64,000 bases of DNA from Candidatus Rifleibacteriota bacterium (GCA_029565415.1 JAKQOH010000210.1:1-64000), one strand, 5' to 3'. Shown: positions 36,242-46,381, numbered from the stretch's first letter. A program made the numbers and translations. Notes: a model not told the origin generated them from the sequence alone.

Positions 36242-36909
36242 ACTCGACAGGGCATCCCTCTGACCCGACCAAGGATATGCAACGATATGCCCGCATCCTG
36301 GACACGATCATCGTGGTGCTCCTCTTCCTCCTGGGCTGCTGTCTCTTCGCCAAGTTTCTCATTCCTCTCTTCCGGACGAATCCCCCTCCGCTTCCCTCGC
36401 CATTCCAGATCCGACCTCGACCTCCATCCACGCCATCTGCCACCGTCGTTCCCCGTTCTTCCCCCCACCTCCATGAAGCGAAGATGGCCGAAGCCCTGTT
36501 CATCGAAGCGGCACACCTGATCGACGCAGGGAACATCGGCACGGCCGAGCCTCTGCTTCTGCGGGCCAGGGCGTTATGCCCCGACGATCCGAGGTTCGCC
36601 TATCTCCTCTCCACCCTCCCGACCGCAACGGCACGCCGAGCTGCCGAATCGGACATTCTGGCAGCGATGGCTGCCAGCTCGCCATCCGATGTCTGGAACC
36701 TTTTCACGAATGCAGCCTCGGCCGATCCGATGTTTTTCGATCGTCATGCCATGCGCCTCATCACCTTCTTCGAACAATCGAACGAGCCAGCCTCGGCCGT
36801 GTCCCTTCTCCGGACCCACCTGAAGCGAAAGCCGTTGGACACATCCGCGTTCGATACCTGGCAGCGCCTGACACGCCGGCTTGGACACACGGCAGGAGTC
36901 GTACCATGA
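36238..36909 (+). CDS. Membrane-anchored helical-repeat (TPR-like) protein
   Basis: A 223-residue protein, start at 36238 within the previous stop (ATGA). One membrane helix (about 20-46, ILDTIIVVLLFLLGCCLFAK) is followed by a Pro-rich segment (47-75) and short helical repeats. These include KMAEALFIEAAHLIDAGNIG then TAEPLLLRARALCPDDPRFA, and near the end SNEPASAVSLLRTHLKRKPL. This is the spacing of degenerate tetratricopeptide units. It probably scaffolds other proteins at the membrane. It lies between the pseudopilin-like gene and the 2908-residue gene, joined to both by ATGA overlaps, so it likely serves that protein's assembly. The lipoprotein at 45884 has a similar helical plan. Confidence 0.6.
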   Translation: MNSTGHPSDPTKDMQRYARILDTIIVVLLFLLGCCLFAKFLIPLFRTNPPPLPSPFQIRPRPPSTPSATVVPRSSPHLHEAKMAEALFIEAAHLIDAGNIGTAEPLLLRARALCPDDPRFAYLLSTLPTATARRAAESDILAAMAASSPSDVWNLFTNAASADPMFFDRHAMRLITFFEQSNEPASAVSLLRTHLKRKPLDTSAFDTWQRLTRRLGHTAGVVP

Positions 36910-39900
36910 ACCGTCATCATGATCCTCGTCCACGAAGCATTCCCGTTTTTCTTCTCGCCCTCCTGGTTCTGCTCCTTTGCGCACCCCTTCCCGCCAATGG
37001 AGCCGTGCGCATCAATAGCATCACCTGTTCCAGAGCAACCGTGTCCAAGGGGCAAACGGGAATCCAGGTCACGATGGATGTCGAAAATCTGGATACGGCA
37101 TCCGCCGTGACCCTCACGGCGGCCAACCTCACCTTCACGCTCGGCAGCTACGAAGTGGCCCACAACAGCCCAGCCCTTCCGACAAGCATCGGAGCAGGCT
37201 CGCATCTCGCCTGTGTTTTCACCGTGTCCGTCAATCCGCTTTCCACCTCTGGGGTCTGTACGGTCGATGGCACGGTCACGACGTCGGGCGGCAGCGACCC
37301 ATCGGCCGACGTCATCCATACCTGGACGGTCCAGCAGCCTTCGGAACTGGTCATCACTTCGATCATCGGCCCCTCGACCATCTCCCGGGGCAGCATCGGC
37401 AATCAGGCGATCATGGATGTCAGCCGTTCGGGTGAGGCCAGTGCCTGGCTGAATGCCGTCGACCTCGTTCCCGATACACCGACGAACTATCTCGATTGGG
37501 TGCTCAAATCCCCGCAGCTGCCGCAAAATTTCACCCGCAGCTCTTGGTGGAACAAAAAATGGCCGTTTCGAAGAATGATGTCGATCACCAACCAATCGCA
37601 ACTGACGCTTCCGGCCACCTACGAGATACGCCTCACGTTCGATCATGCCGCTCTCGTCGATGCCGGAAAATCCCTTCCCTCCGGCGATGACATCCGCATC
37701 ATCTACGACGACGGGGTGAACTTCTACGAAATCCCCCGCTATCTCGATACGCGGCAAAGCTCCTGGCAATCTCCCCAGACGACGATCTGGTTCCGGCTCC
37801 AAACGCCCCTCGCACCCGCTCCCGCGGCGGACAAAAAATATGCCATCTACTATGGAGCCGGCATGGCTGATGCGATGAACCCACCTGATGATCCCAACGC
37901 CGTCTTCATCTTCGACGACGACTTCGAAAGCGGCAACCGACCGGCCCCTCTCAACTGGACCATCGGCAAAATCGCCGCCTATACGACGGCATGGGCCATC
38001 GGCATTCCCGGCCCGGCGGGCCAGATCACCCCCTTGTCCGCCTACAGCGGCACGAGAATCGCCGCCACCGGCCTCACGACCCAGTATACGGGACAAGTAC
38101 CTGCTGCCGAAGTGATGTGGCTTCGCTCACCCTCCATCGATCTGGCCGGCAAACTGAATCCCACCCTCACGTTCTACGATGTTTTCGACATCGAAGACCC
38201 GGGAGCTCCCTACGATTACGGCACCCTCCGCGCCTATCGCGCTCCCGTAGCGGCGGCAGGAATCGCACCAGCGCCGGCAACCGCGCTTCTCCGCTTCGAA
38301 GATCAATATCTGAACGAACATTACACGTGGCAGCCCCAAAGCTATGGGCTTTCCGCCCTGGTCGGCGAACGAATCTATCTCGAGTATTGTCTTCGGGTGG
38401 ACCAACTGGTGTTTGGATACGGTTGGGGTCTCGACGATATCCGCATCCGCCAGATCGCCGACCATGAGCCGGACAATCCCCTCCTCGGCATCGAGGAGCA
38501 GGTTCCCCTGGCACCGACGATCAAGGCGTTCTTCGACATTTCGGTCTCTCCCGCAGCCGTTTCGGGACCGGATCAGATCGACGGGCTGGCCGAGGGCGTC
38601 GAGATCAACAGCGGCCAGCCGATCAGCGATGACTCGGCCGCCGTTCCCCTCGTCTGGGAGATCGCCGGACAAGATATCACAGCCTATGGAAACCCCTTCT
38701 ACATGATGCCCAAGACCGCTTTCAACGCGGGTGAAACGGTGTATGTCAGAGGTTCGGGGTACACCGCCGGCGTGTACTACCGGGTCGCCTGGTACAACCC
38801 CTCGGGAAATCTCGTGACGACGACGACGGTGACGCCGCAGTCCTCCGGTGTCCTGTTCGACCAACGCACGATGTCGCCCACGGATGGAAGCGGCCAATGG
38901 CGTCTCATCGTCACGAACGCCGCCGGCACGGTTTCCTACGCGGAAACCGGCTTCCATCTCAACACGAAGCCCCAACTGCTGAGCGAGCTTATCCTGCCGG
39001 AGTATGCCATCCAGGGTCAGCAGATCACGTTGACGGAGCGCGTGAAGAACACCGGTCAGACTCCCGCGATCGGCGTCACCCCGACCGCCCCGACGGCCGA
39101 CGGCGGGGGCGGCTTCACCGCCTTCACGGGACCCTCCCCCATGGCGTTGACGATCACCGGCGGCGCAACCGGCGAGTTCACCTGGACGATGACGGCTGGA
39201 GCCCCCGGCAACCTGGCATTCCGGGGCAATGCCCTCGGAACCGTCGAGGGCAGCTCCCTTCAGGTCGAATCCGCCTCGGGAGGCTCGAACATCTGCCGGA
39301 TACTCACGGAACAGATGTCGATCAGCCAAGTCGCGGCGGATGAGACGACCGTCACCCGAGGCCAGACCGGCGTGCCGGTATCGGTGACTCTTTCGAACAC
39401 CGGATCGGCGGACCTGAACATCGCCTCTCTGAGCTTCACGGCCAGGCAGGGAGCGACCGACCGATCTCCCGACTACACGGCCGTCATCGTCTCCCCAACC
39501 ATTCCCGCGCATCTGTCGGGCACCGGTTCCCCCCCCTGGTGGAACACCGCCTACAAGTATCGGCAGCGTCTCCGCATCACGGCCGATGACCAGCGGTATC
39601 CCCCCAACTCGTCGTCCCAGATCACCATCAAGACGAACGATCTGATCGCCGCCGGGAAACTGCAAGGCGATCTCGACGATTGGCGCTTGATGCAGTGGAT
39701 CGAAGGAACGGGCTGGGTGCAACTCGATCGGCATTATATCAGCTCGAATAAATCTATCTTCAAGATCCGGAACGAGATTTTGCCGTATGGCCGCGACGAA
39801 GGATATTACGTCTACTATGGGAACACCGCCGCTACGAGTGCCGATCTCGCCGCGAACCGGAAGAATTGCTACATTTTCTGGGAGGATTGGGAAGGCTCGG

Positions 39901-42900
39901 TCTACGGAAACGGCTTCTCCCTGCTCGCAGACATCAGTCAACCCAATTTCCCCGGCTGGGCGACGAACGATGCCGGCGTCAATGGCATTTATATCTCCAG
40001 AAACAATAACGATACCTCTCCCCTTCAACTCGGTCCGGATTCGTCGCCGCTTCTCGCAGCACAGTCTCTCTGTTTCCGCGGTCTGGACTTCGGGAACACC
40101 TTCAACCTGAACAAGTTCGCCCAAGCCGCCCGGTCGATCGACACGAGCGGATATCACCACCTTCAACTCACCTATCATCGATATTTCGACAATGGCTGCA
40201 CGGGAACGACCGCGGGAACGAATTATGACTGGGGGCGAGTCAAACTGTATGACGGAGCCGCCTGGAACGAGTTGATTTTTTACCCGGCCAACGGCCCCAA
40301 CGATGACCTTTGGCACGAGGAAACCTACGATTTGTCGGGGTATCAGACCGGCCCCGGATGGCAGATCCAGTTCGAGGCCAACTTCTGGTACGGTTGGTCG
40401 ACCAACAACAATCGCCTGTGTTTCGACGACATCCGGCTGTTCATGAATGCGCCGAACGCGATCGGCTTGGGGGAAGAAACGATTCCGGTCACGACCTTGA
40501 TCGCAACCCTGAGCGTGGACGTTTCGGTTGCCGCCGCAGCCGGGCTGACGACGATCGATGCCGCCGCAACGGCGACGAGCGTCGTCGCGACCGGCGTCCA
40601 GAGTATCGTCGGAGCCACGCTGAACGACCAGTGGACGGTGTCGACCTCGTCTCTGCAGACGTTTTCCGATGGTGCGGCCACGATTCCCTGTAGCCGATTC
40701 GCACGGGGCCAGCCGATCACGGTCTTGGGAACAGGCTTCCCCTCTCTCCAAACGCTTTCCTTGTGCTGGTATGATGCGTTCCCCCCCGACGCGGCCCCCA
40801 TCGCCTCCTTGCCGGTCTCGACCAACGCCGGCGGGAGCCTCACCCAGACCTATACACCGACGGCGGCGTTCCGGTATGGCCTCGGCACGATTCAGGTCAG
40901 GAACGGGGCCACCCACCTTGCGACGGGGTCGGCCCGAATCTTGGAAAAACCTTTTCCGATGCCCTCCTTCGAGCTTTCGCCGGCAACGAGCAGTCTCGGA
41001 ACCCCCATGACCGCCGCCTTGTCCGTCACCTCCTCGGTGTTCGGCGACCTGTTCGAAGCCGGCATCTTCTCGTCCGCCTGGACGACGGCAGGACCGGGCA
41101 CCGAAATCCTCGACACGGCGGCAGCCTACGCGGCGAATCCCCCCAGCCAGTTCGTCCATCTCTCCTACAATGCTGCCGGAGCCGAAACCCTCACGCGGGT
41201 GGTCAATCTCCGCGACATGACCGGCGTTTCCCTCCACGCGAGGTATTCCACGGTCTTCGCAGGTGCCCCGGTTTTCGTCGTGGAGACCTCCCCCGACGGC
41301 GTCACCTGGACGAGTCTGTTCACGGAGACGGCCCAGCTGGGAATAGGCATCTGGAAAGACCTGCTCATCGCTCTTCCCGAAGATCTGTTGGGCAATTCGA
41401 ATGTCCGGATCCGTTTCCGACTCCAGGCGGATGCCGGGGGAATGGATCACCTCCTGCTCGACGACGTGTATCTCACGGGGCAGTCCGAAAACCACGAGCG
41501 CCTCCGCATCATTCCGCACATCTGGGAAAAAGCCCCCGGAGGCGACTGTACGGGAAACGGCGTCTGCATCCAGAATCCCCAGCCAGCCTCGAACACCCTT
41601 TCCTGCGGGGAAACGGTTTCATTCACGGCGCTTTACACACCGACTCAGATGACAAGTGCCGGCACACGCTTCTATCTCCACGGGCCGGTCGAAAACGGGG
41701 TTCTCGCTTCGGGCGTCTCCCTTCTCGACGGCCAGGACTGTCATGTGCCGGATACCCGTTCGACGGGGGTCAGCATCTCCCAGAAGGCGCTCCAGGTCAC
41801 TCCCGGGTTGGTCGACATGGGAACGGTGGGTCCCGGGCAAACCAGTCCGAGTCGTTCCGTAACCATCACGAACACCGGAAATCTCGATCTCGAGCATCTG
41901 AAGTGGGAGTTTCACAATCTTGCCTCGGATCCCTACTTCATCCCGCCCGACGGCAGCGTCGGAACACCGGATATGATCGGCGCCCTCGCCGTCGGCGACT
42001 CCACGACGGGGGGGCTGCGCGTCACGATTCCACCGATGCAGGAGCCGGGCACCTATACCGCCTACCAATTCGTTTTCGAGGACACCAACCAAGACGGGGC
42101 ATCGATCGGAGATGCCATCGCGCAGTTTCTGATGCGCGTCGTCGTTCCCCCGACGGAACTGCTGCGGGCAAACCACACCTCTCTTTTCCTGGGAAGCTGG
42201 CTCGCCAACGACCGCACCGCCACGGCATCCCTCATGGTGACGAACATCGGGAACATGGATCAGATCAAGGTCCGCTTCGTCATCTCGGATCTGAAGTATC
42301 TGGGAAACACGATCCCGAGTTCTTCGGCAAGCCTTCAGCCCGTCATTTTCGGCCTGATGAGTCCCGGAGATGCCCGCTGGGTGAACTTTTCGGTGCAGAT
42401 CCCCAACGCGCAGACCCCGGGAACCTATGTTGGAACGGGCACGTTTCTCAACGACAAGGATGTCGACACGCTTGCCGATCCCGGCGAGGCTTCTTCCGCC
42501 GTCAGCCTTTCGCTCATCGTGGGTCCGAACGAGTCCCTGGATATCGTTTCGGCGACCGTCACGCTTCCCAATGTATCCCCCGGCCAAGTCACCTTTTCTC
42601 CGGCATTGCGGTTATCGAACACCGGCGGGCTTCCGCTGGAACGCCTCCAGTTCGTTTCGTCCTCCCTCACCGTCAGCGGCCGGACGATCGATGCAACGAA
42701 CGTCACGATCGCACCGGCACCGCTCCCCACGGTGGGAACGGGCCTGTTCACCACCTTCGTCTTCTACGTCGACATCCCGTTCGATCAGGACCGCAACCCC
42801 GGGCCAGCGTATTCGGGAGTCCAGACGATCTTCAACGACCGAAACGGAAACGGCCTCCTGGATGCAGGAGAAGCCAGGGATACGATCACGATATCGACGA

Positions 42901-45632
42901 ACATTCTCGATTCACGCAACTTCGCCATCGTCGAGGAGATCGCCAATTTCGGCGCAGGTGTGCCGAACGAAACCGTCGAGATCGGGGTACATGTCGTCAA
43001 CATCGGCAATCTCGACTGCCAAAACTTGAAATGGAAGTGTCTCAGCCCACTGAGCAACGGGGTGACGACATTCGCCGTATCCCCCCCCGGGACACAACCG
43101 GCATTCAATCCGGGAAACGGCGGAAACGGCTGGGATCTCACCCCACCGGCCACCGTCGCAACCCTTTCGATCAATCCAATTCCGCTCGCCGCCACACCCG
43201 GCACCTACTGGGGCAGCTGGACACTCTGGAACGACCTGGACAACGACACCGTCATCGACGCCGGGGAAGCATCCGACACGGTCACGGGGTACCTCGAGGT
43301 CGGCGTGGATGGGGTGGACATCCTCGACTCGTCCCCGCTGGATCTCGGCTCAGCGGCCCCCGGCGAGAAAACCCCTCCCGTCATCTTCAGCGTGAAAAAT
43401 ATCGGCGAGCGCACCCTGACCCGGCTCCTCTACGAAAAGCCGAATCTCATCCAAGCCCCGTATCCGGCACTCACGCCGTTCTTCCAGATCTACTCGTATC
43501 CCGATCCGATCGGCCTGCTCACGGCAGGAGTCACGTGGGCTCCCTCCATCCAGGTCGCCATTCCCGAAAACCAGGGGCCGGGCTTGTATTCTGGCCCGTT
43601 GCGCGTATTTCAGGACGATCTTCCCGATGAGACCTACACGTCCCCCGAGAAATACGACACCATCACCCTTCACCTCCTCGTAAAGGAAAAGCTGGCGCTG
43701 CGGTTCGAAGCCTCTCCTCTCGATCTGGGGGGCATCAACAAGGGCGAAACCATTGCGAAGACCTTCACGGCATTCAATGTCGGAAACAAGCAGATCAACA
43801 ACCTGAAATACCTCCTCTCCCCCCTGAAAGATGGCGGAAACTCGATTCCCACGGGGCAGCTCAGCCTCCAGGTCCCGCCCTCTCCCTGGGCCCTTCCCTG
43901 GACCGGTCCTTCCTCCCAGGTCGCCACCTTCACCGTCACCACGCTGACGACCACCCCGACCGGAAACTATTCCGGAGAGGTCACGTTCTGGGAAGAAACG
44001 GGCGGAACCCCGGGCCTCGATGCGGGAGAATCTTTCTGGAAGCTCCCTGTCAAGATCTCCGTGGGCGCGAAATCCGTCGACGTCCTTGCCACCACCATCA
44101 ATTTCGGCAACATCGCCAAGGGCAACGACACGGCAACCCAGACATTCACGGTCCGCAATACAGGCACCGTCTTCCTGTCGAACCTGAAGATCGACAAGCA
44201 GCCGGTTGGTGCCATCGGGACGCCCGACATCCGCTTCCTGCCCAACCAGGTCGCCCCACCCGCCCTGAATCCGGGCGTCACGCGTGATATATCGGTAAGT
44301 ATTCACACGACGCCGACGACCCTCTCCGGAACGTTTTCGGGAGAACAGTGGGTCTACGAGGATCTGAACGGCAACGGCGTCCGCGAACCGCTCGAACCCC
44401 AGGACTCGTTCGTTCTCACCCTGATCGTCACTTCCGGCGGCGCCCTGTCCTACGAAATGGTCACGGCCCCCAATCCCCTGATCATCGTTGCGCCCCGCAA
44501 CACGACGGCCACGAGGAGTTTCCACATCACCAGCATCTGTGACAATCCCCTGACGAACGTGCAGATGGTCACGGCAGCCCCAATCCTCGGGGCATTCACG
44601 ATTCCGGCCTCGAACCTGAGGATGACGCCTCCCTCCGTCAACATCCAGGTGATGGAAACGGTCGATGCATCGCTGTCCGTCACCATCCCGTCCATGCAGC
44701 CCGCCGGCCGGTATTATACGGCGACACAGACGGTGATCGACCTCGATCACCCGGCCGCAACCGCCCCTTTGATGGTGTATGTGGAAGTCCCCCCGACGAA
44801 ATTCACGATCACGCCATCCGTCTTCACCCCGATTTCCGCAGCCCAGGGAAGCACCGTGAGCTTCGGGTTCACCCTGACGAACACCGGCCCATACCCCATC
44901 GCCCTCGACGCCGTCGGTACCAATCTCGTCGGCCCGGGCATCATTCCCTTTTCCGCAGCAAATGTCCTGTTCGGCATGCCCACCCTGGCAATCGGCGGAA
45001 CGGTCAACGGCACATGCAGTCTCACGATCGACCCCGCCACGCCGATCGGCTTCCACGTCGGAACCATGACGATCCGGGATGCCCTCTTCCAGAACGAAGC
45101 CAGTCCCACCGTTCAGATCCCGGTTCAGGTCACGGGACCGGCCGGCATCCCCGAAGTCGTGTATCAGACCATCACGGGGCCGGACAAAATCGCGACGAGC
45201 ACGGCGTATGTCTTCAGCAGCTATCTTCTCGCCACGGCTCCCCTCCATGTCGATCCCAATCCCGCTTCGACCTCACGGGTCCTCCTGCGGGTCACCGAAT
45301 GGTGCGGCACGGCCTCCACGACGCACGAGTATGGCACCAACGGGATCCGAGCCGAAGAAATCAATATCTCCATCAACCGCTGGCAGCGGTACTCGTTCGC
45401 CTTCACCTCGACCTCGAGCGCGCTTCTGGGAAGCTTCACCGTGGAACTCGGGCTTTTCAGTACGAAGACGGGCGAGGCCGTGATGTTCGACGGAATCCAA
45501 CTGGAAAAAGCCGTCACCCTTCCCGGGCTTTCACCGGCGCAGGAGGCAACTCCCTGGACCCCCGAACGGGGTGTCGTCACGCCGACCCGGCAGAACGGCC
45601 TGTTCCGGGGAACGCCTTATTATACTTGGTAA
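36906..45632 (+). CDS. Giant exported surface protein (2908 aa) with DUF2341-like modules and Ig-like/calcium-loop repeats
   Basis: The start is the ATG at 36906, overlapping the previous stop. Signal peptide ~1-33. Residues ~34-200 hold CARDB-like strands (SRATVSKGQTGIQVTMDVEN). Two DUF2341-like modules follow: SSWWNKKWPFRRMMSITNQS (~213-345) and PPWWNTAYKYRQRLRITADD (~875-1000), each with a 'YYVYYGN' end and a lectin-like partner. More CARDB/fibronectin-like strands fill ~650-1620. From ~1625 to ~2740 run nine units of ~120 residues with the pattern 'LDLG...PG...........NTGN..L..L', ending in loops such as FNDRNGNGLLDAGEARDTIT or YEDLNGNGVREPLEPQDSFV; about half keep a good calcium-type D.N.NG..D loop. 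A jelly-roll-like segment (VMFDGIQLEKA) and the tail GTPYYTW close it. Probably an adhesin or stalk-like surface protein. Confidence 0.8.
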   Translation: MNRHHDPRPRSIPVFLLALLVLLLCAPLPANGAVRINSITCSRATVSKGQTGIQVTMDVENLDTASAVTLTAANLTFTLGSYEVAHNSPALPTSIGAGSHLACVFTVSVNPLSTSGVCTVDGTVTTSGGSDPSADVIHTWTVQQPSELVITSIIGPSTISRGSIGNQAIMDVSRSGEASAWLNAVDLVPDTPTNYLDWVLKSPQLPQNFTRSSWWNKKWPFRRMMSITNQSQLTLPATYEIRLTFDHAALVDAGKSLPSGDDIRIIYDDGVNFYEIPRYLDTRQSSWQSPQTTIWFRLQTPLAPAPAADKKYAIYYGAGMADAMNPPDDPNAVFIFDDDFESGNRPAPLNWTIGKIAAYTTAWAIGIPGPAGQITPLSAYSGTRIAATGLTTQYTGQVPAAEVMWLRSPSIDLAGKLNPTLTFYDVFDIEDPGAPYDYGTLRAYRAPVAAAGIAPAPATALLRFEDQYLNEHYTWQPQSYGLSALVGERIYLEYCLRVDQLVFGYGWGLDDIRIRQIADHEPDNPLLGIEEQVPLAPTIKAFFDISVSPAAVSGPDQIDGLAEGVEINSGQPISDDSAAVPLVWEIAGQDITAYGNPFYMMPKTAFNAGETVYVRGSGYTAGVYYRVAWYNPSGNLVTTTTVTPQSSGVLFDQRTMSPTDGSGQWRLIVTNAAGTVSYAETGFHLNTKPQLLSELILPEYAIQGQQITLTERVKNTGQTPAIGVTPTAPTADGGGGFTAFTGPSPMALTITGGATGEFTWTMTAGAPGNLAFRGNALGTVEGSSLQVESASGGSNICRILTEQMSISQVAADETTVTRGQTGVPVSVTLSNTGSADLNIASLSFTARQGATDRSPDYTAVIVSPTIPAHLSGTGSPPWWNTAYKYRQRLRITADDQRYPPNSSSQITIKTNDLIAAGKLQGDLDDWRLMQWIEGTGWVQLDRHYISSNKSIFKIRNEILPYGRDEGYYVYYGNTAATSADLAANRKNCYIFWEDWEGSVYGNGFSLLADISQPNFPGWATNDAGVNGIYISRNNNDTSPLQLGPDSSPLLAAQSLCFRGLDFGNTFNLNKFAQAARSIDTSGYHHLQLTYHRYFDNGCTGTTAGTNYDWGRVKLYDGAAWNELIFYPANGPNDDLWHEETYDLSGYQTGPGWQIQFEANFWYGWSTNNNRLCFDDIRLFMNAPNAIGLGEETIPVTTLIATLSVDVSVAAAAGLTTIDAAATATSVVATGVQSIVGATLNDQWTVSTSSLQTFSDGAATIPCSRFARGQPITVLGTGFPSLQTLSLCWYDAFPPDAAPIASLPVSTNAGGSLTQTYTPTAAFRYGLGTIQVRNGATHLATGSARILEKPFPMPSFELSPATSSLGTPMTAALSVTSSVFGDLFEAGIFSSAWTTAGPGTEILDTAAAYAANPPSQFVHLSYNAAGAETLTRVVNLRDMTGVSLHARYSTVFAGAPVFVVETSPDGVTWTSLFTETAQLGIGIWKDLLIALPEDLLGNSNVRIRFRLQADAGGMDHLLLDDVYLTGQSENHERLRIIPHIWEKAPGGDCTGNGVCIQNPQPASNTLSCGETVSFTALYTPTQMTSAGTRFYLHGPVENGVLASGVSLLDGQDCHVPDTRSTGVSISQKALQVTPGLVDMGTVGPGQTSPSRSVTITNTGNLDLEHLKWEFHNLASDPYFIPPDGSVGTPDMIGALAVGDSTTGGLRVTIPPMQEPGTYTAYQFVFEDTNQDGASIGDAIAQFLMRVVVPPTELLRANHTSLFLGSWLANDRTATASLMVTNIGNMDQIKVRFVISDLKYLGNTIPSSSASLQPVIFGLMSPGDARWVNFSVQIPNAQTPGTYVGTGTFLNDKDVDTLADPGEASSAVSLSLIVGPNESLDIVSATVTLPNVSPGQVTFSPALRLSNTGGLPLERLQFVSSSLTVSGRTIDATNVTIAPAPLPTVGTGLFTTFVFYVDIPFDQDRNPGPAYSGVQTIFNDRNGNGLLDAGEARDTITISTNILDSRNFAIVEEIANFGAGVPNETVEIGVHVVNIGNLDCQNLKWKCLSPLSNGVTTFAVSPPGTQPAFNPGNGGNGWDLTPPATVATLSINPIPLAATPGTYWGSWTLWNDLDNDTVIDAGEASDTVTGYLEVGVDGVDILDSSPLDLGSAAPGEKTPPVIFSVKNIGERTLTRLLYEKPNLIQAPYPALTPFFQIYSYPDPIGLLTAGVTWAPSIQVAIPENQGPGLYSGPLRVFQDDLPDETYTSPEKYDTITLHLLVKEKLALRFEASPLDLGGINKGETIAKTFTAFNVGNKQINNLKYLLSPLKDGGNSIPTGQLSLQVPPSPWALPWTGPSSQVATFTVTTLTTTPTGNYSGEVTFWEETGGTPGLDAGESFWKLPVKISVGAKSVDVLATTINFGNIAKGNDTATQTFTVRNTGTVFLSNLKIDKQPVGAIGTPDIRFLPNQVAPPALNPGVTRDISVSIHTTPTTLSGTFSGEQWVYEDLNGNGVREPLEPQDSFVLTLIVTSGGALSYEMVTAPNPLIIVAPRNTTATRSFHITSICDNPLTNVQMVTAAPILGAFTIPASNLRMTPPSVNIQVMETVDASLSVTIPSMQPAGRYYTATQTVIDLDHPAATAPLMVYVEVPPTKFTITPSVFTPISAAQGSTVSFGFTLTNTGPYPIALDAVGTNLVGPGIIPFSAANVLFGMPTLAIGGTVNGTCSLTIDPATPIGFHVGTMTIRDALFQNEASPTVQIPVQVTGPAGIPEVVYQTITGPDKIATSTAYVFSSYLLATAPLHVDPNPASTSRVLLRVTEWCGTASTTHEYGTNGIRAEEINISINRWQRYSFAFTSTSSALLGSFTVELGLFSTKTGEAVMFDGIQLEKAVTLPGLSPAQEATPWTPERGVVTPTRQNGLFRGTPYYTW

Positions 45633-45642
45633 CATATTATTC

Positions 45643-45664
45643 GGCATCCCGATCAAGGGATGCC
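45643..45664 (+). terminator. Hairpin after the + strand giant gene
   Basis: GGCATCCC-GATCAA-GGGATGCC, a perfect 8-bp stem 10 nt after the stop. There is no U tract on either strand, so it is a weak terminator or an RNA-end protector. Confidence 0.4.
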
Positions 45665-45677
45665 GTTCGAGCTTTCC

Positions 45678-45800
45678 AAGGTCAAGATCCCCAATGATCT
45701 TGTAGAGACCCCCTTCGCAAACGATCCGAAGTTCTCGGCCGGGAAATTCCTTCGCCAGGTGTTTCGCCACCAAGGCGATCGCTTTTTGCTCGATGGCCAC
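45678..45800 (-). pseudogene. Remnant of the gene at 55546-55938 (C-terminal 41 codons)
   Basis: On the minus strand the frame reads AIEQKAIALVAKHLAKEFPG then RELRIVCEGGLYKIIGDLDL. The intact protein encoded at 55546-55938 ends AIEAEALDLLRERLAEAFPG RELSILREGDQYKIIGDLGLD. The two align without gaps over 40 residues. The copy here has lost about 85 N-terminal residues (an in-frame TAA lies a few codons upstream) and its stop, running on into the antisense of the giant gene. There is no ribosome site. I read it as a decayed duplicate; a short functional peptide is possible but unlikely. Confidence 0.65.
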
Positions 45801-45847
45801 GCAGGTTTCTATTGTTTATCAAATATTTCAATCATGGTGCGTATTTC

Positions 45848-45856
45848 TGCTATCAT
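45848..45856 (+). promoter_or_regulatory. Extended -10 promoter candidate for the lipoprotein gene at 45884
   Basis: TGCTATCAT fits TGnTAnnnT; TTCAAT lies 18 bp upstream as a poor -35. The leader would be ~21 nt and contain GAGAAGA as ribosome site. Confidence 0.4.
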
Positions 45857-45883
45857 GACCTGAATATCACCGCGAGAAGACCG

Positions 45884-46381
45884 ATGCCTCTGCGAAAAGG
45901 AATCCTGGTTCTCCTGCTGGCGACCTTGCCGGGATGCCTGAACGCACAGGCTCCCCGGGTGCCGCTGAAGACGCTCCTGCTGATGAATAACGCCCGCGCG
46001 GCATCACGGAGTGGCAACGCCAGCGAAGCCACCCGCCTTCTTGCCCAGGTCCGGACGTTCGAACCATCGGCAAAAGCGGGCAACTGGACTGCCCCGCAGA
46101 TGGCCCCCCCTTCCGCCCAGCCCCTGGATGAGCGCTCGGACGCAGAGCTCGAGGCCATTCTGCTCACCTCGCCGACGAATGTCGAAGTCCGCCACATCCT
46201 CCTTGCTCGTGCGATCAAAGCTGGCGACACCGCCAGCATCCAACGCCACAGATCCGTGCTCGGCCAGCCTGAGTCGATCCCAGTCGGCAAGCTCCTGCTT
46301 CTCGGCGTTCTCTGCCTTCTTTTGCTCATCGAAAGCCGGAAACTTCGTGACATCCTCCGCTCGAGTTACCATTCGAAATAA
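45884..46381 (+). CDS. Small lipoprotein with helical repeat and C-terminal membrane helix
   Basis: A 165-residue protein starting MPLRKGILVLLLATLPGC; LPGC is a lipobox with Cys18. Residues ~30-60 (LLLMNNARAASRSGNASEAT RLLAQVRTF) form a TPR-like helix pair, the next ~80 residues are acidic and helical, and a strong membrane helix comes near the end (PVGKLLLLGVLCLLLLIESR) with a basic tail. Lipid anchor plus inner-membrane helix is unusual and would pin both ends. It lies between the convergent giant genes and its last 16 bp overlap the end of the minus-strand giant. By layout it resembles the protein at 36238, so it may be that protein's counterpart for the second giant. Confidence 0.6.
   Translation: MPLRKGILVLLLATLPGCLNAQAPRVPLKTLLLMNNARAASRSGNASEATRLLAQVRTFEPSAKAGNWTAPQMAPPSAQPLDERSDAELEAILLTSPTNVEVRHILLARAIKAGDTASIQRHRSVLGQPESIPVGKLLLLGVLCLLLLIESRKLRDILRSSYHSK

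Noticed and set aside
38127..41519. 1130-codon open frame on the minus strand inside the + strand giant
   Set aside because: Same shadow composition (Gly/Arg/Asp-rich), no start signal, and the + strand is clearly coding with DUF2341-like modules.
45531..45800. 89-residue minus-strand protein gene
   Set aside because: Only its first 41 codons resemble a real protein; the rest is antisense to the giant gene's end, so it is listed as a remnant instead.
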